From Alphaproteobacteria bacterium (lineage in GTDB: Bacteria; Pseudomonadota; Alphaproteobacteria; Rickettsiales; VGDC01), in NCBI GenBank assembly GCA_016869895.1, contig VGDC01000043.1:1-9800 (forward strand): a DNA stretch of 9,800 nt. Direction: 5' to 3'. The position numbers and the translations under genes were made by a program. Of the stretch, positions 1 through 8,040 are shown in pieces (the stretch's first letter is position 1; each line of letters opens with the position of its first letter). The notes beneath the pieces were generated by a model, which worked only from the letters and a program-made list of their open reading frames with translations, ran no database searches and was not told where the DNA came from.

Positions 1-1077
1 GACCATATTGCGGCACTCGATGGCGTAATGCTCGTCCTCGTCATCCGGGCCGATGACATAGGCGGAGATGTCGCCCAAGCGCGCTTTCAGGATGGAAACG
101 GAGCGGATGAAGGCTTTGATGTCCTTCACGGGCACGACTCGACCGATGAGCGCGACCACGGGGCGACCGTCGTCGTTCTTGCGTTCCAGCGCGCCGAAGC
201 GTTCCACGTCGATACCGTTGGGGATGATCTGCAGTTTCTGCTGCGGTGCGCCGTCAGCAAGCTGGGCGCGCTGGTTATCGCTGAACAGGGTGATGATACG
301 GTCAACGGATTGGTACGCGATGCGCGAATAGTTGATGAAGGCGTTCGTCCACAGGTCGCGCAGGTCGATGCGGGTCTGGGCGATGGTGAGCGCTTTGGAC
401 GTGCCCTCGGTCAGCCATTCCGCCGAAGCGATTTCGATGCGGCGTTCGTTGGTGTAGATGCCGTGCTCGGTGATGATAGCGGGGCGACCCGTCTCCATCT
501 TCGCACGTGCTGCGAGGAGACCTGCGTATCCGGTGCTGACCGCGTGGTAAAGCTTGGCTTTCGGCAGGTCGAATTCAACCAGCGAGAACAGACCCGCTAG
601 CACCGCGCGCCACGACCAGAAATAATCGAGGAAAGAGCTCTGCGCGAAATCACGCTCATACAGCTCGGACATCAGGCTGAAGGCTTCTTCACTGTCGAGC
701 AGGGTGGTCTGCCCCAGTTTCTGCACATACGGCTTGAAGAGTTGGATGATCTTGGCGAAATCGTTCTTTCCCGCGACACCCGTGGTGATGGTGCGCAGCG
801 AATCACGCAGACCGTCGAACAACGGTTCTTTATCATGCGCCTTGAGGATTGTGCCACTGGAAAGCTTCTGCAGGTGCAGCGTCTGGAGCGAGATGACGTT
901 CTCCGGCAGTTCGTATTTCAGTTCCGGCTCGTCCTCGTCGCGGGGCAGCAGCGACACCAGCGCGAATTTCAGATGCGGCTGATTGCGGATGAGGTCGTGG
1001 GTCCAGCCGGAGACACCGCCGGTCACATACGGGTAAGTACCTTCGAGGATAAGGCAGATATCTGCTTCTTGGGACAT
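1..1077 (-). CDS. pelF: PelF, cytoplasmic GT4-type glycosyltransferase of Pel synthesis (3' end beyond the left edge)
   Basis: PelF builds the Pel chain (an N-acetylgalactosamine-rich polymer) from a UDP-sugar in the cytoplasm, working with the membrane proteins PelD, PelE and PelG. I translated the frame by hand: 359 codons run from ATG at 1077 to the window edge without a stop. The N-terminus (residues 8-29) has the PelF-typical CLILEGTYPYVTGG stretch, a GT-B nucleotide-sugar fold start. TEHGIYTNERR is at residues 203-213, PNGIDVERF at 286-294 and GRVVPVKDIK at 312-321; all are characteristic of PelF/GT4 enzymes. The visible part ends at PDDEDEHYAIECRNMV, so the C-terminal EX7E catalytic region lies outside; Pseudomonas PelF is about 506 residues. 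The start is fixed by an in-frame TAG at 1081-1083. It follows pelE after 25 bases with only a weak purine-rich ribosome site (GAGAAAG), suggesting coupled translation. Identity is very secure; the exact donor sugar is inferred from the family. Confidence 0.97.
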   Translation of the reverse strand, partial: MSQEADICLILEGTYPYVTGGVSGWTHDLIRNQPHLKFALVSLLPRDEDEPELKYELPENVISLQTLHLQKLSSGTILKAHDKEPLFDGLRDSLRTITTGVAGKNDFAKIIQLFKPYVQKLGQTTLLDSEEAFSLMSELYERDFAQSSFLDYFWSWRAVLAGLFSLVEFDLPKAKLYHAVSTGYAGLLAARAKMETGRPAIITEHGIYTNERRIEIASAEWLTEGTSKALTIAQTRIDLRDLWTNAFINYSRIAYQSVDRIITLFSDNQRAQLADGAPQQKLQIIPNGIDVERFGALERKNDDGRPVVALIGRVVPVKDIKAFIRSVSILKARLGDISAYVIGPDDEDEHYAIECRNMV

Positions 1078-1102
1078 GCTCTAGCGTGCTTTCTCGTGTT
1101 AC

Positions 1103-2251
1103 TTATATTTCGCCCACATCGGCCCAGCTGCGGAAGGAACGCTGGACGCTGCCTTCCAGATTCGCCAGCAGGGCGCGGTGTTCGGAGCAGATCTCGACGG
1201 CGAGCTGGCGCAGGCGGTCGAAGCGGCCACTGCGGTAATAGGCTTCCGCCAGCCATGCCACGCGGGTGGGGTTCAACTGGTCGCGGCTGGCCTGCTCGAA
1301 GGAGGTGATAGCACCGTGATAATCTTCCATGCGCAGGAGCAGACGGCCATAGCGGGTGCGGATGGCGGTGTCTTCCGGCACGAGCTGGATGTACTTCTCA
1401 TACAGCTTTTTCGCCTGCACGCGGTTGTCGCGTTCCCGTGCGTCATCGAGGATGCCCGTGAAAGAGTAATCGTCGTGGTAGTTCGCCAGCACGAGGATGA
1501 CCGCTGGCTCTTCGGGACGCTGGCGGTAAAGGTTCGTCAGCTTGAAAAGACGCTTCTGGATGCGGTTCTCGATGATGGAGATGGCTGTCGCGGCCTGCAC
1601 GCGGATCATGTTGCTCTCATCGCGCAGCGCGAGGCGCAGGGCAGGAGCGAAACCGGGGGTGAAGGCGCTGGTGATTTTGCTGAGCGCGCGGCGTTTCTGG
1701 TCGTCCGTGCCGAAGCGCAGCACGTCCATGAACGGCTCCACATCATAGCGGCGGGCGGCTTCGTCACGTCCGGTGCGCAAATCTTCATCCACCGCTTCGG
1801 GGTCAGAGATGACAGGGCTGGGGAAGATGGTGTCGAACCAGTCGGCGAAGCGCATGGCGAAGCGGCCGTACCACAGGTGCAGCAGCATGGCGACCGCCGT
1901 GCCCGCCGCGCCGAAGGGGCCAGCGGAGAAGGTGGTGATGGCCAATAGCCCAAGGAACAGGCGGTTGTTCGGCAAGGCGCTGAACAGCACGAAGGCGAAG
2001 ACCAACAAGCCGCTGATGACGAGGTGCAGCAGGATGCCCGTGCCGATGGAGATCTGCTCCTGCACGGCGGCGTAAACCACCCACGATTCGACGATGAGCG
2101 CGATCAGGCTGACGATGAACGCGGCGATGCCGAATCCGGTGACCTTGAACTGCTCATGCGGATCGGCGGGCGCGAGATAGGCGTCCACGATGGCGTTGGG
2201 CAGCATGCTGGGCTTGTCCAGCTTCTTGAATCCGTCGGGTTTATTTTGCAT
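1103..2251 (-). CDS. pelE: PelE, inner-membrane protein with HEAT-like and TPR helices
   Basis: PelE is an inner-membrane partner of PelD, PelF and PelG in the Pel synthase complex, and its soluble part is an assembly platform. The product is 382 residues if it starts at the ATG that overlaps the end of pelD (MQNKPDGFKK). Hydrophobic stretches at about 39-62, 68-91 and 97-127 give three, possibly four, membrane segments. Residues 175-230 look like HEAT repeats (LRLALRDESNMIRVQAATA), and about 276-355 hold two or three TPR-like helix pairs (KKLYEKYIQLVPEDTAIRTR, then AWLAEAYYRSGRFDRL). The frame is open back to 2353, but a start there would add 34 Arg/Ser-rich residues read from inside pelD, so I reject it. 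The chosen start overlaps pelD by 11 bases and lacks a strong ribosome site, which fits translational coupling. A start at M16 (2206) is also possible. It is somewhat longer than Pseudomonas PelE (about 330 residues). The call rests on operon position plus the membrane-TPR layout, since PelE is poorly conserved in sequence. Confidence 0.9.
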   Translation of the reverse strand: MQNKPDGFKKLDKPSMLPNAIVDAYLAPADPHEQFKVTGFGIAAFIVSLIALIVESWVVYAAVQEQISIGTGILLHLVISGLLVFAFVLFSALPNNRLFLGLLAITTFSAGPFGAAGTAVAMLLHLWYGRFAMRFADWFDTIFPSPVISDPEAVDEDLRTGRDEAARRYDVEPFMDVLRFGTDDQKRRALSKITSAFTPGFAPALRLALRDESNMIRVQAATAISIIENRIQKRLFKLTNLYRQRPEEPAVILVLANYHDDYSFTGILDDARERDNRVQAKKLYEKYIQLVPEDTAIRTRYGRLLLRMEDYHGAITSFEQASRDQLNPTRVAWLAEAYYRSGRFDRLRQLAVEICSEHRALLANLEGSVQRSFRSWADVGEI

Positions 2252-3599
2252 GCAGCGGCTCGATGGTATAGCTGAAGCGGATGTTGGAATCCAGCGTGCG
2301 CAAAGCTTTGCCCAGCTGGGTCTGGATTTTCTCGCGTACTTTCTCCGCGCCATCCGCGCTGGTGGCGGGCAGCACGATGGAGAATTCCTCGCTGTTCTGC
2401 TGGTAGTCGAAGGTCATATCCACTTTACGCAGCGACTGGTCGACGGTCTCCGCGAAGAGGCGCGCCGCTTGGATGCGGGTGGAATAGGGCAGCTGTTCCG
2501 CGCCGGTCATGCGCACGATGAGCATGGTCACGTCGAAGTTGAGGCGGCGACCCAGCGAGCTGATGAACTCGGCGTAGCGGTTGAAGTAGCCATAGGAATG
2601 GGCGCCGCTTTCGGGGTTCACCATGCTGGTGGCGGCCACGGTCTCGTAGTTACGCAGACGGCTGAGGCTCATGCCGCCGAGTTCGCCGACAGCGGCGATG
2701 GTCTCGATGGCGTGGAAGTTCAGCTCGGTGAAGGGCATGGATTCGACTTTGAGCATACCGTAGATCTGGCCGGTCTCGAGATCGACCAAGGGAGTCGCCA
2801 ATACGCCATGTCCGGTCAGCACCTGTTCGTCTTCACGGTTCAGGATGGTGATGGGCTTGCGGCGTTCCAGCACGGCGCGGTAAAGCGGGTCCTGCGCGGT
2901 CAGGCTGCGGCTGTAATGGTCGCGCTCTTCCCAGTTATGGGTCGTGCGGGCTTCGAGGTCGCCGTTAGCGGCCAGCAGGTAGATGGAGAATTTCTGCACG
3001 CCGACGACGGCTTCCAGCAACTGCTCCAGACCGCGAAGGGTCTCGGTCTCGTTGGGGACTTCCATGGTGCGCAGCGCGCGGTGCGCGGCGATGCTCGAGC
3101 GGATCTGCGTGGCGGTGCGCAGCTCCAGACCGCTTTTGATTTCCTTCACCTGCTCATAGGCCTGCGTGATGCGTTCTTCACGCTCGCGGGAGGTCTCCAA
3201 TTCTTCTTCCAGCGTGGCGCGCTCGCGGATGTGGCGCTGGCGCAGCTCACCGAAGAGCACCGCCGTCACCAACCAGAAGATGGGGTGCACGAGGATGGAG
3301 AAGACATAGCTGAACTTATCGGTGTTGATGTCCTGCGCGGGCCATGGGCCGATGAGATAGATGATAACGCCGATGAGCGCAGCGATGACGCCCTCTTTCG
3401 TGCCGTATTGGCAAGCCAGCAACAGGGTGACCAGCCAGAAGGGATGCGGGTTCACGCCCCAGTAGCGGGCGAAGCCGAAGAAGAACACGTCGATAAGCAC
3501 CAGCGCGCCGTAGAAAATCAGCATTTCAAGCCATGCGCTACGGCGGATGCCGAACAGGGTCTTACGGGCTTCTTGGCGTTCTTTCACATCAATCTGCAT
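2241..3599 (-). CDS. pelD: PelD, membrane c-di-GMP receptor (4 TM, GAF, degenerate GGDEF)
   Basis: PelD switches on Pel polymerisation after translation: its degenerate GGDEF domain binds cyclic di-GMP and passes the signal to the PelE/F/G synthase at the inner membrane. The 452-residue product has four hydrophobic segments near the N-terminus (about 24-46, 53-63, 71-84 and 98-117). A charged, probably coiled-coil stalk follows (118-160), then a GAF domain (about 180-315) and a GGDEF-like domain (about 330-452). The active-site GG(D/E)EF is replaced by NSEEF (402-406), so cyclase activity is unlikely. An intact RxxD inhibitory-site motif, RKVD, lies at 391-394, a few residues upstream as in canonical cyclases, and R422 could be the second arginine of the site. 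The start is firm: an in-frame TAA lies at 3615-3617, and AGAAGG sits 10 bases before the ATG. Length and layout match Pseudomonas PelD (about 455 residues). It lies directly after pelB, with no pelC between them. Confidence 0.95.
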   Translation of the reverse strand: MQIDVKERQEARKTLFGIRRSAWLEMLIFYGALVLIDVFFFGFARYWGVNPHPFWLVTLLLACQYGTKEGVIAALIGVIIYLIGPWPAQDINTDKFSYVFSILVHPIFWLVTAVLFGELRQRHIRERATLEEELETSREREERITQAYEQVKEIKSGLELRTATQIRSSIAAHRALRTMEVPNETETLRGLEQLLEAVVGVQKFSIYLLAANGDLEARTTHNWEERDHYSRSLTAQDPLYRAVLERRKPITILNREDEQVLTGHGVLATPLVDLETGQIYGMLKVESMPFTELNFHAIETIAAVGELGGMSLSRLRNYETVAATSMVNPESGAHSYGYFNRYAEFISSLGRRLNFDVTMLIVRMTGAEQLPYSTRIQAARLFAETVDQSLRKVDMTFDYQQNSEEFSIVLPATSADGAEKVREKIQTQLGKALRTLDSNIRFSYTIEPLHAK

Positions 3600-3609
3600 T
3601 GCAGTCGAA

Positions 3610-3615
3610 CCTTCT
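3610..3615 (-). promoter_or_regulatory. Ribosome binding site of pelD
   Basis: AGAAGG on the minus strand lies 10 bases upstream of the pelD ATG at 3599. It is the clearest Shine-Dalgarno-like site in the window; the other internal genes start with weak sites or overlap the gene before them. It agrees with the in-frame stop at 3615-3617 in fixing the pelD start. Confidence 0.6.
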
Positions 3616-3649
3616 TAGAGTCGTTGTCTTATTCGTTTAGAGGACAGGT

Positions 3650-6600
3650 TTAGAACCTGCGGCGTACATACGCGTTGAGGATGCTCAGGTCATCGTCGGT
3701 GGCGTTGCTGGTGCTGATACCGTAATAGGCCGCTGCACCGACATCCCACATCGGATGGATTTCGTGGTTGATATTGCCTTCGATGGCAGGGCCGTTGCCG
3801 CCGTAGCGATCCCAGCCATAGCCCAGCAACGCCGAGCCATAGGTCTTCTCGGAGAAGTCATGGGCGAAGGTGACCGAGCCGAAGTGGATTTCGCGGGTGC
3901 GCAGCGGGAACTGGCGGTACACGGCGTTGGTCGCAGTGGTCTGGCGTTCGCTGCCCAACTCGTATTCACCGAGGATGCCATAGCCGAGGCCGATATACGG
4001 CTGGGCGAGGCGGGCGGCGTAAACCACGTTCAGGTCGATGCCGAAGCTCTGGAACACGTCGTCCTGATAGTCGGTGCTATAGTTGTTCAGCGAGCCGCCG
4101 AAGCCGACTTCCCAACGGGTGCTGGGCTTGATGACGTGGTAGGCCGAGAGACGGTCGCGCACGGCATCGTCCATGATGCCTTCGACGTAATCCGTATAGG
4201 GCTTGCGCAGTTCCGCCGCCAGCGTGGTGCGGCCGAGGAAGTTCACGCGGTCGTATTGCAGGCCGAGGCCGGGCGTGTCGTTATTGGCATAGAGGCTACC
4301 CGTCCACATGCTATAGGCATTGTCGCTGTAGATGCCGTAAAGATGTGCGGTCTGGCGGTTGCCGGAACGGCCACCGATGACGCCGCTAGGCTGCAGCTCG
4401 TTCTTGGTCTTGACGCTGTGGTTGGCGATTTCGCCGCCGATGGTCCACGGGCCTTTGACATGGCTTTCACCGCTCAGCTTGGTCTCGATGTCGCGGTTAT
4501 CGCCACGGTTGAACCAGGTCACATCGGCACGCACATGGTCGGGGTGCGTGCGGTCGATGGTGCGCTGCATACGGGCGATATCGAAGTTGTCGGGCGATTT
4601 GGCGCGCGCGGCTTTGATGCGCTCTTTCGCCGCGGGCCAGATGCCGGTGTAGTAATAGGTGTTCGCCGCGAAACCGAGGTATAGAGGGACTTCCTGATAG
4701 GTCTCTTCCAGCGCGTCCATACGGTCAGAAGCGGATTTCAGCTTGCCCGTCTCCAGATCGACACGCGCGAGGAGCAGTTCCTTGCGAAGCACCAGCTGGC
4801 CGGTTTCGGAACGATAAGCGGTGGTGGTGTCGTCATTCGCGGTGACGCTCCAGCCTTGGCCTTCGCCGTTCTGGGTGAAGCGGTAACCGGGATTGGCGGC
4901 GACCAGCACGGTGTCATAGCCTTCGGAGACATAGCTGACCGACGGATGGCTGCGCACATTCGCCAGCCAGTGGCGCGGCTCGGTGTTCTCGGCGCGGGTG
5001 TGGATGACCATCATCTCGCCATTGCCCAGAATCTCTGGGGCGGAGGCAATGCCCGTGTCCGTCGCGTCCACCAGTGAAGCTCGCAGCTCCTGCGGTGCAT
5101 TGGCGGCGGCGGGGTCGATGGATTCCAGCAGCTGGCGCGCTTCGGCATAACGCTTCTGTTCGATGAGCAGCGCGGCTTTGTCCTGACGGAGCACGAGGTT
5201 CTGCGGATAGGCGTTGAAGCCGTCATTGAACTGGGTGTCGCTTACCTCTTGTTCGCCCAGCCATGCGGAAGACTGCGCCGCGACGGAGATGGTCTCCGGC
5301 GTGCGGGCGGGTGCTTCCAGTGCGAAGGTGCGCGCCTGTTCATAGTAAGGCTTGGCTTTCTCGATGCCATCCTGACGGCGCGTGTTCTCGGCGTAAGCGA
5401 AATAGGCCTGATAGGTATCGGGCGTCAGGACATGGGTGCTGGCATCCGCCTTGCCCACGGACGTCAGGTAACGCTCGAAATAGGAATCGGAAGCCGTGTA
5501 ATCCGACTGGGAAGCCGCGGTGATCGTGCCGCCGATGAGGGCAGGCGCGAATTCAGGCTGCACCGCCAGCGTGTGGTCATAAGCGGAGCGCGCGGCTTTA
5601 TAATCGCCATTGGCGCGGGCGATGTCGCCCAGCTTCTGCAAGCGGCGGATATCACCACTATCCTTGGCGACCTGTGCTTCCGCGTCGATCTCCGGCTGGA
5701 GACGCTGTTTGGTGGCGAGGAACAGCAGATAGTCGGATTCCACCTGTGGGATGCTGCGCAGCGCAGGGTATTGCGCCACTTTCGCTTCGATGTTATCCGG
5801 CTGGATTTTACCGGCGATGATTTCGCCGAGCGTGGTCTTTTCCTGCGGGGTGCGCGCGTTCTGCCATTCGCCGATGAGCCAGTCGAGCTGCGCATCGGTC
5901 GGGCGGGGGCCCCAGATGTAAGCCAGTGCTTCGGTGGCCTGTGGCTTGAGTGCAGGCTGTTTGGTCAGTTCGGTCAGCAGCGTCTCCGCTTCGGCGCGAT
6001 AGCCGCGATCCGCCAATGCGTAAGCAAGGCCAAGCTTCACTTCGGGAGAGATGTTCGGGTCTTTCGCGGCGCGCAGACGATACTGGGTCGCTTCATCGAT
6101 GTTACCCGCTTTTTCTGCGGCATCCGCATAGGCCAGATTCCACTCGCCGGCATAGCTATCCGCCATCGACTTCATGTAAGGCTGCGCGGTCTGCGGCTGG
6201 CCGGAATTCATGAGCGCATAGGTGATGTCTTCCTTGGTGGCTTTCGAGCCGCCGGGGAACCACTGGCGCGCCATGCCCTGTAGACGCTGGTGTTGTGCGG
6301 GGGATTTCGCCGCCAGTTTGGAGGCGAGGAAGATGCGGTTGCGCTTGTCGGCATCGTTGCGGGGCGCGTCCTGTTCCAACAGGGATAGGGCGTCGTCATA
6401 ACGGCCAAGGCGGGTATAGACATCGGCGACGTTGCGGCGGCCTGTCGCGCTCTTGACGGGATCATCCTGCCAGTTGGCGATTTCCAGCGCGAGTTGGAGG
6501 TGGCCGTTGTTGGAGGCCATGAAGAACAGGTCGTCATGCAGCGCGGGGTTGCGGTTCATCCCGCCTGCGACATGCCATGCGCGCAGTTTGTCGGTGTCGC

Positions 6601-8029
6601 CTGTGGCGGCGGCGGTGCGCAGGCCGATTTCGCTATTAGGGCTGACCTTGCCGTTCGCGGAAGCGAAGGCCACCAGTTCTTTGGCTTTGGTCTTGTCGTT
6701 CAGGCGCAGGTAAAGGGCTTCCAGCGCGGCGATTTGGCTGGGGCTCAGTTTTTCCCATTCCGGCAGTTTGGCGATGGCATCGCGGGCATAGTTCGCATCG
6801 CCGTTCTCTGCCGAGAATTCGGCGAGTTTGAACAGGGCCTCTTCATTCTGCTGGGTGGCCAGCAGGTCACGCACGCGGGCATGGCGGGAAGGGCTGCGCT
6901 CGTTGATGAGGATGAGCGTGCGCATCAGCGGATAGTTGCTTTCCGCATGGTTGCTGACGTGTTTCTCGATGGCGCGCTCGATGCCGTTCTGGCCGTTGCG
7001 GCTGGCGGTGATGTAGATGTCGGCGAGCTGGAGTTCGGAGAGCTGACCGAATCCGGCGGTTTTGCTGACGCGCTCGAAACGTTCATGGTCGCCACGCGCG
7101 GAGGCGAGATAGAGCACGTCCGGCAGGAGCATATCCGGCAGTTTGCCCGCATCCTGCAAGGAGGTCAGGCGGTGGTATGCCGCGTCCTGCTTGCCCTGCG
7201 AAAGCAGGATGAGCAGTTCGGAATGCAGCAGTTCAGGCGATGCCGCCACGTCCGCGTCCGGCACGGTGGCGAGAGCTTCTTCCGCAAGCTGCACAGAGCC
7301 TTGATAATGCAGCATGTCGATCTGCGTGGCTTTCGAAGCCGTGCTGAATTTCGACTCGGTCAGGTTGCCTTTCACCAGTGCCAGCGCTTCTGCCGTCTTC
7401 TGCTGCTGGAGCAACGCGTTCAGATGCGAGACCGCCATGGTTTCATCATAGTCATTGGGGTGGCGGGCACGCAGGTCTTCGAGCAGGGCGGCGACATTCG
7501 CGAAATCGCGCTCAAGGTTATAGAACGACACCAGCGATTTGGTCGTCTCGGCATTCGCGCCTTGTTCCAGCTTGTAGAGTTTCTGCAGGGTCTCGCGCTG
7601 TTTGTCGGGCTGCTGGAAGAAGCTGTAGAGCTGCGCCATCTCGGTCAGCACCACCACGTCATCGCCCTGCGCCGCACGGGATTCGAGGATTTTCATGTAA
7701 TCAGGATAACGCTGCGCGTATTGATAGAGCGTGCCGAGCTGCTTGAGGGCTTCGCCGTCCTGCGGGTTCTCGTTGACATAGACTTCCATCACCGCGATGG
7801 CGCGGTCGATGTTACCGGTGCTGGTGTGGATGCGCACAAGCTGCTGGACGACTTCGGCGCTGTGGTCGCCATCGTTGAAGCGGGCTTCGTAAAGCTCTTC
7901 GGGTTTATCATAGCTATAGTCGCGGACTTTCATGCCCGCCACATCGTTCTCGCCCGGGAAGAGCCAGACTCCGACCACGATACCGGCAACTGCCAGCACG
8001 CCTGCGATGATGATTTCCTTACGAACCAT
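3650..8029 (-). CDS. pelB: PelB, giant TPR scaffold with outer-membrane beta-barrel for Pel export
   Basis: PelB is the export protein: a periplasmic TPR superhelix that binds PelA and leads the polymer to a C-terminal outer-membrane barrel. The product has 1459 residues, against about 1193 in Pseudomonas. Residues 7-24 are a hydrophobic helix after VRKE with no lipobox or obvious signal peptidase site, so probably a membrane anchor. TPR-like helix pairs fill about 40-985 (for example VQQLVRIHTSTGNIDRAIAV and LGDIARANGDYKAARSAYDH). Residues about 985-1090 do not look like TPRs, and one or two helical repeats follow to about 1160. From about 1165 the sequence alternates in beta-strand fashion, with many aromatic residues and short turns, and ends in RRRF; a terminal Phe is the BAM-recognition signature of outer-membrane barrels. 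The start is fixed by an in-frame TGA at 8036-8038. It begins 11 bases after the pelA stop, with GGAA about 14 bases before the ATG. Identification rests on domain order and neighbours; the extra length is mostly in the TPR part. Confidence 0.95.
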   Translation of the reverse strand: MVRKEIIIAGVLAVAGIVVGVWLFPGENDVAGMKVRDYSYDKPEELYEARFNDGDHSAEVVQQLVRIHTSTGNIDRAIAVMEVYVNENPQDGEALKQLGTLYQYAQRYPDYMKILESRAAQGDDVVVLTEMAQLYSFFQQPDKQRETLQKLYKLEQGANAETTKSLVSFYNLERDFANVAALLEDLRARHPNDYDETMAVSHLNALLQQQKTAEALALVKGNLTESKFSTASKATQIDMLHYQGSVQLAEEALATVPDADVAASPELLHSELLILLSQGKQDAAYHRLTSLQDAGKLPDMLLPDVLYLASARGDHERFERVSKTAGFGQLSELQLADIYITASRNGQNGIERAIEKHVSNHAESNYPLMRTLILINERSPSRHARVRDLLATQQNEEALFKLAEFSAENGDANYARDAIAKLPEWEKLSPSQIAALEALYLRLNDKTKAKELVAFASANGKVSPNSEIGLRTAAATGDTDKLRAWHVAGGMNRNPALHDDLFFMASNNGHLQLALEIANWQDDPVKSATGRRNVADVYTRLGRYDDALSLLEQDAPRNDADKRNRIFLASKLAAKSPAQHQRLQGMARQWFPGGSKATKEDITYALMNSGQPQTAQPYMKSMADSYAGEWNLAYADAAEKAGNIDEATQYRLRAAKDPNISPEVKLGLAYALADRGYRAEAETLLTELTKQPALKPQATEALAYIWGPRPTDAQLDWLIGEWQNARTPQEKTTLGEIIAGKIQPDNIEAKVAQYPALRSIPQVESDYLLFLATKQRLQPEIDAEAQVAKDSGDIRRLQKLGDIARANGDYKAARSAYDHTLAVQPEFAPALIGGTITAASQSDYTASDSYFERYLTSVGKADASTHVLTPDTYQAYFAYAENTRRQDGIEKAKPYYEQARTFALEAPARTPETISVAAQSSAWLGEQEVSDTQFNDGFNAYPQNLVLRQDKAALLIEQKRYAEARQLLESIDPAAANAPQELRASLVDATDTGIASAPEILGNGEMMVIHTRAENTEPRHWLANVRSHPSVSYVSEGYDTVLVAANPGYRFTQNGEGQGWSVTANDDTTTAYRSETGQLVLRKELLLARVDLETGKLKSASDRMDALEETYQEVPLYLGFAANTYYYTGIWPAAKERIKAARAKSPDNFDIARMQRTIDRTHPDHVRADVTWFNRGDNRDIETKLSGESHVKGPWTIGGEIANHSVKTKNELQPSGVIGGRSGNRQTAHLYGIYSDNAYSMWTGSLYANNDTPGLGLQYDRVNFLGRTTLAAELRKPYTDYVEGIMDDAVRDRLSAYHVIKPSTRWEVGFGGSLNNYSTDYQDDVFQSFGIDLNVVYAARLAQPYIGLGYGILGEYELGSERQTTATNAVYRQFPLRTREIHFGSVTFAHDFSEKTYGSALLGYGWDRYGGNGPAIEGNINHEIHPMWDVGAAAYYGISTSNATDDDLSILNAYVRRRF

Positions 8030-8040
8030 AGCTATTCAGT

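Noticed and set aside
68..331. Plus-strand open frame near the left edge
   Set aside because: It is opposite the pelF frame, which carries PNGIDVERF and GRVVPVKDIK here; it is a shadow.
2252..2353. Longer pelE starting at 2353
   Set aside because: The extra 34 residues are Arg/Ser/Lys-rich and are read out of frame from within the pelD GGDEF coding sequence; the ATG at 2251 fits a normal short overlap.
2190..3653. Plus-strand open frame of 487 codons antisense to pelD
   Set aside because: It mirrors pelD almost exactly, shows no motif or ribosome site, and has shadow-like composition; pelD on the other strand has clear membrane, GAF and GGDEF features.
3645..3659. Six-base inverted repeat CAGGTT-tag-AACCTG at the pelB stop codon
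   Set aside because: The stem is short with a 3-base loop and no T-run follows on the minus strand, so it is not a convincing terminator; the operon continues into pelD.
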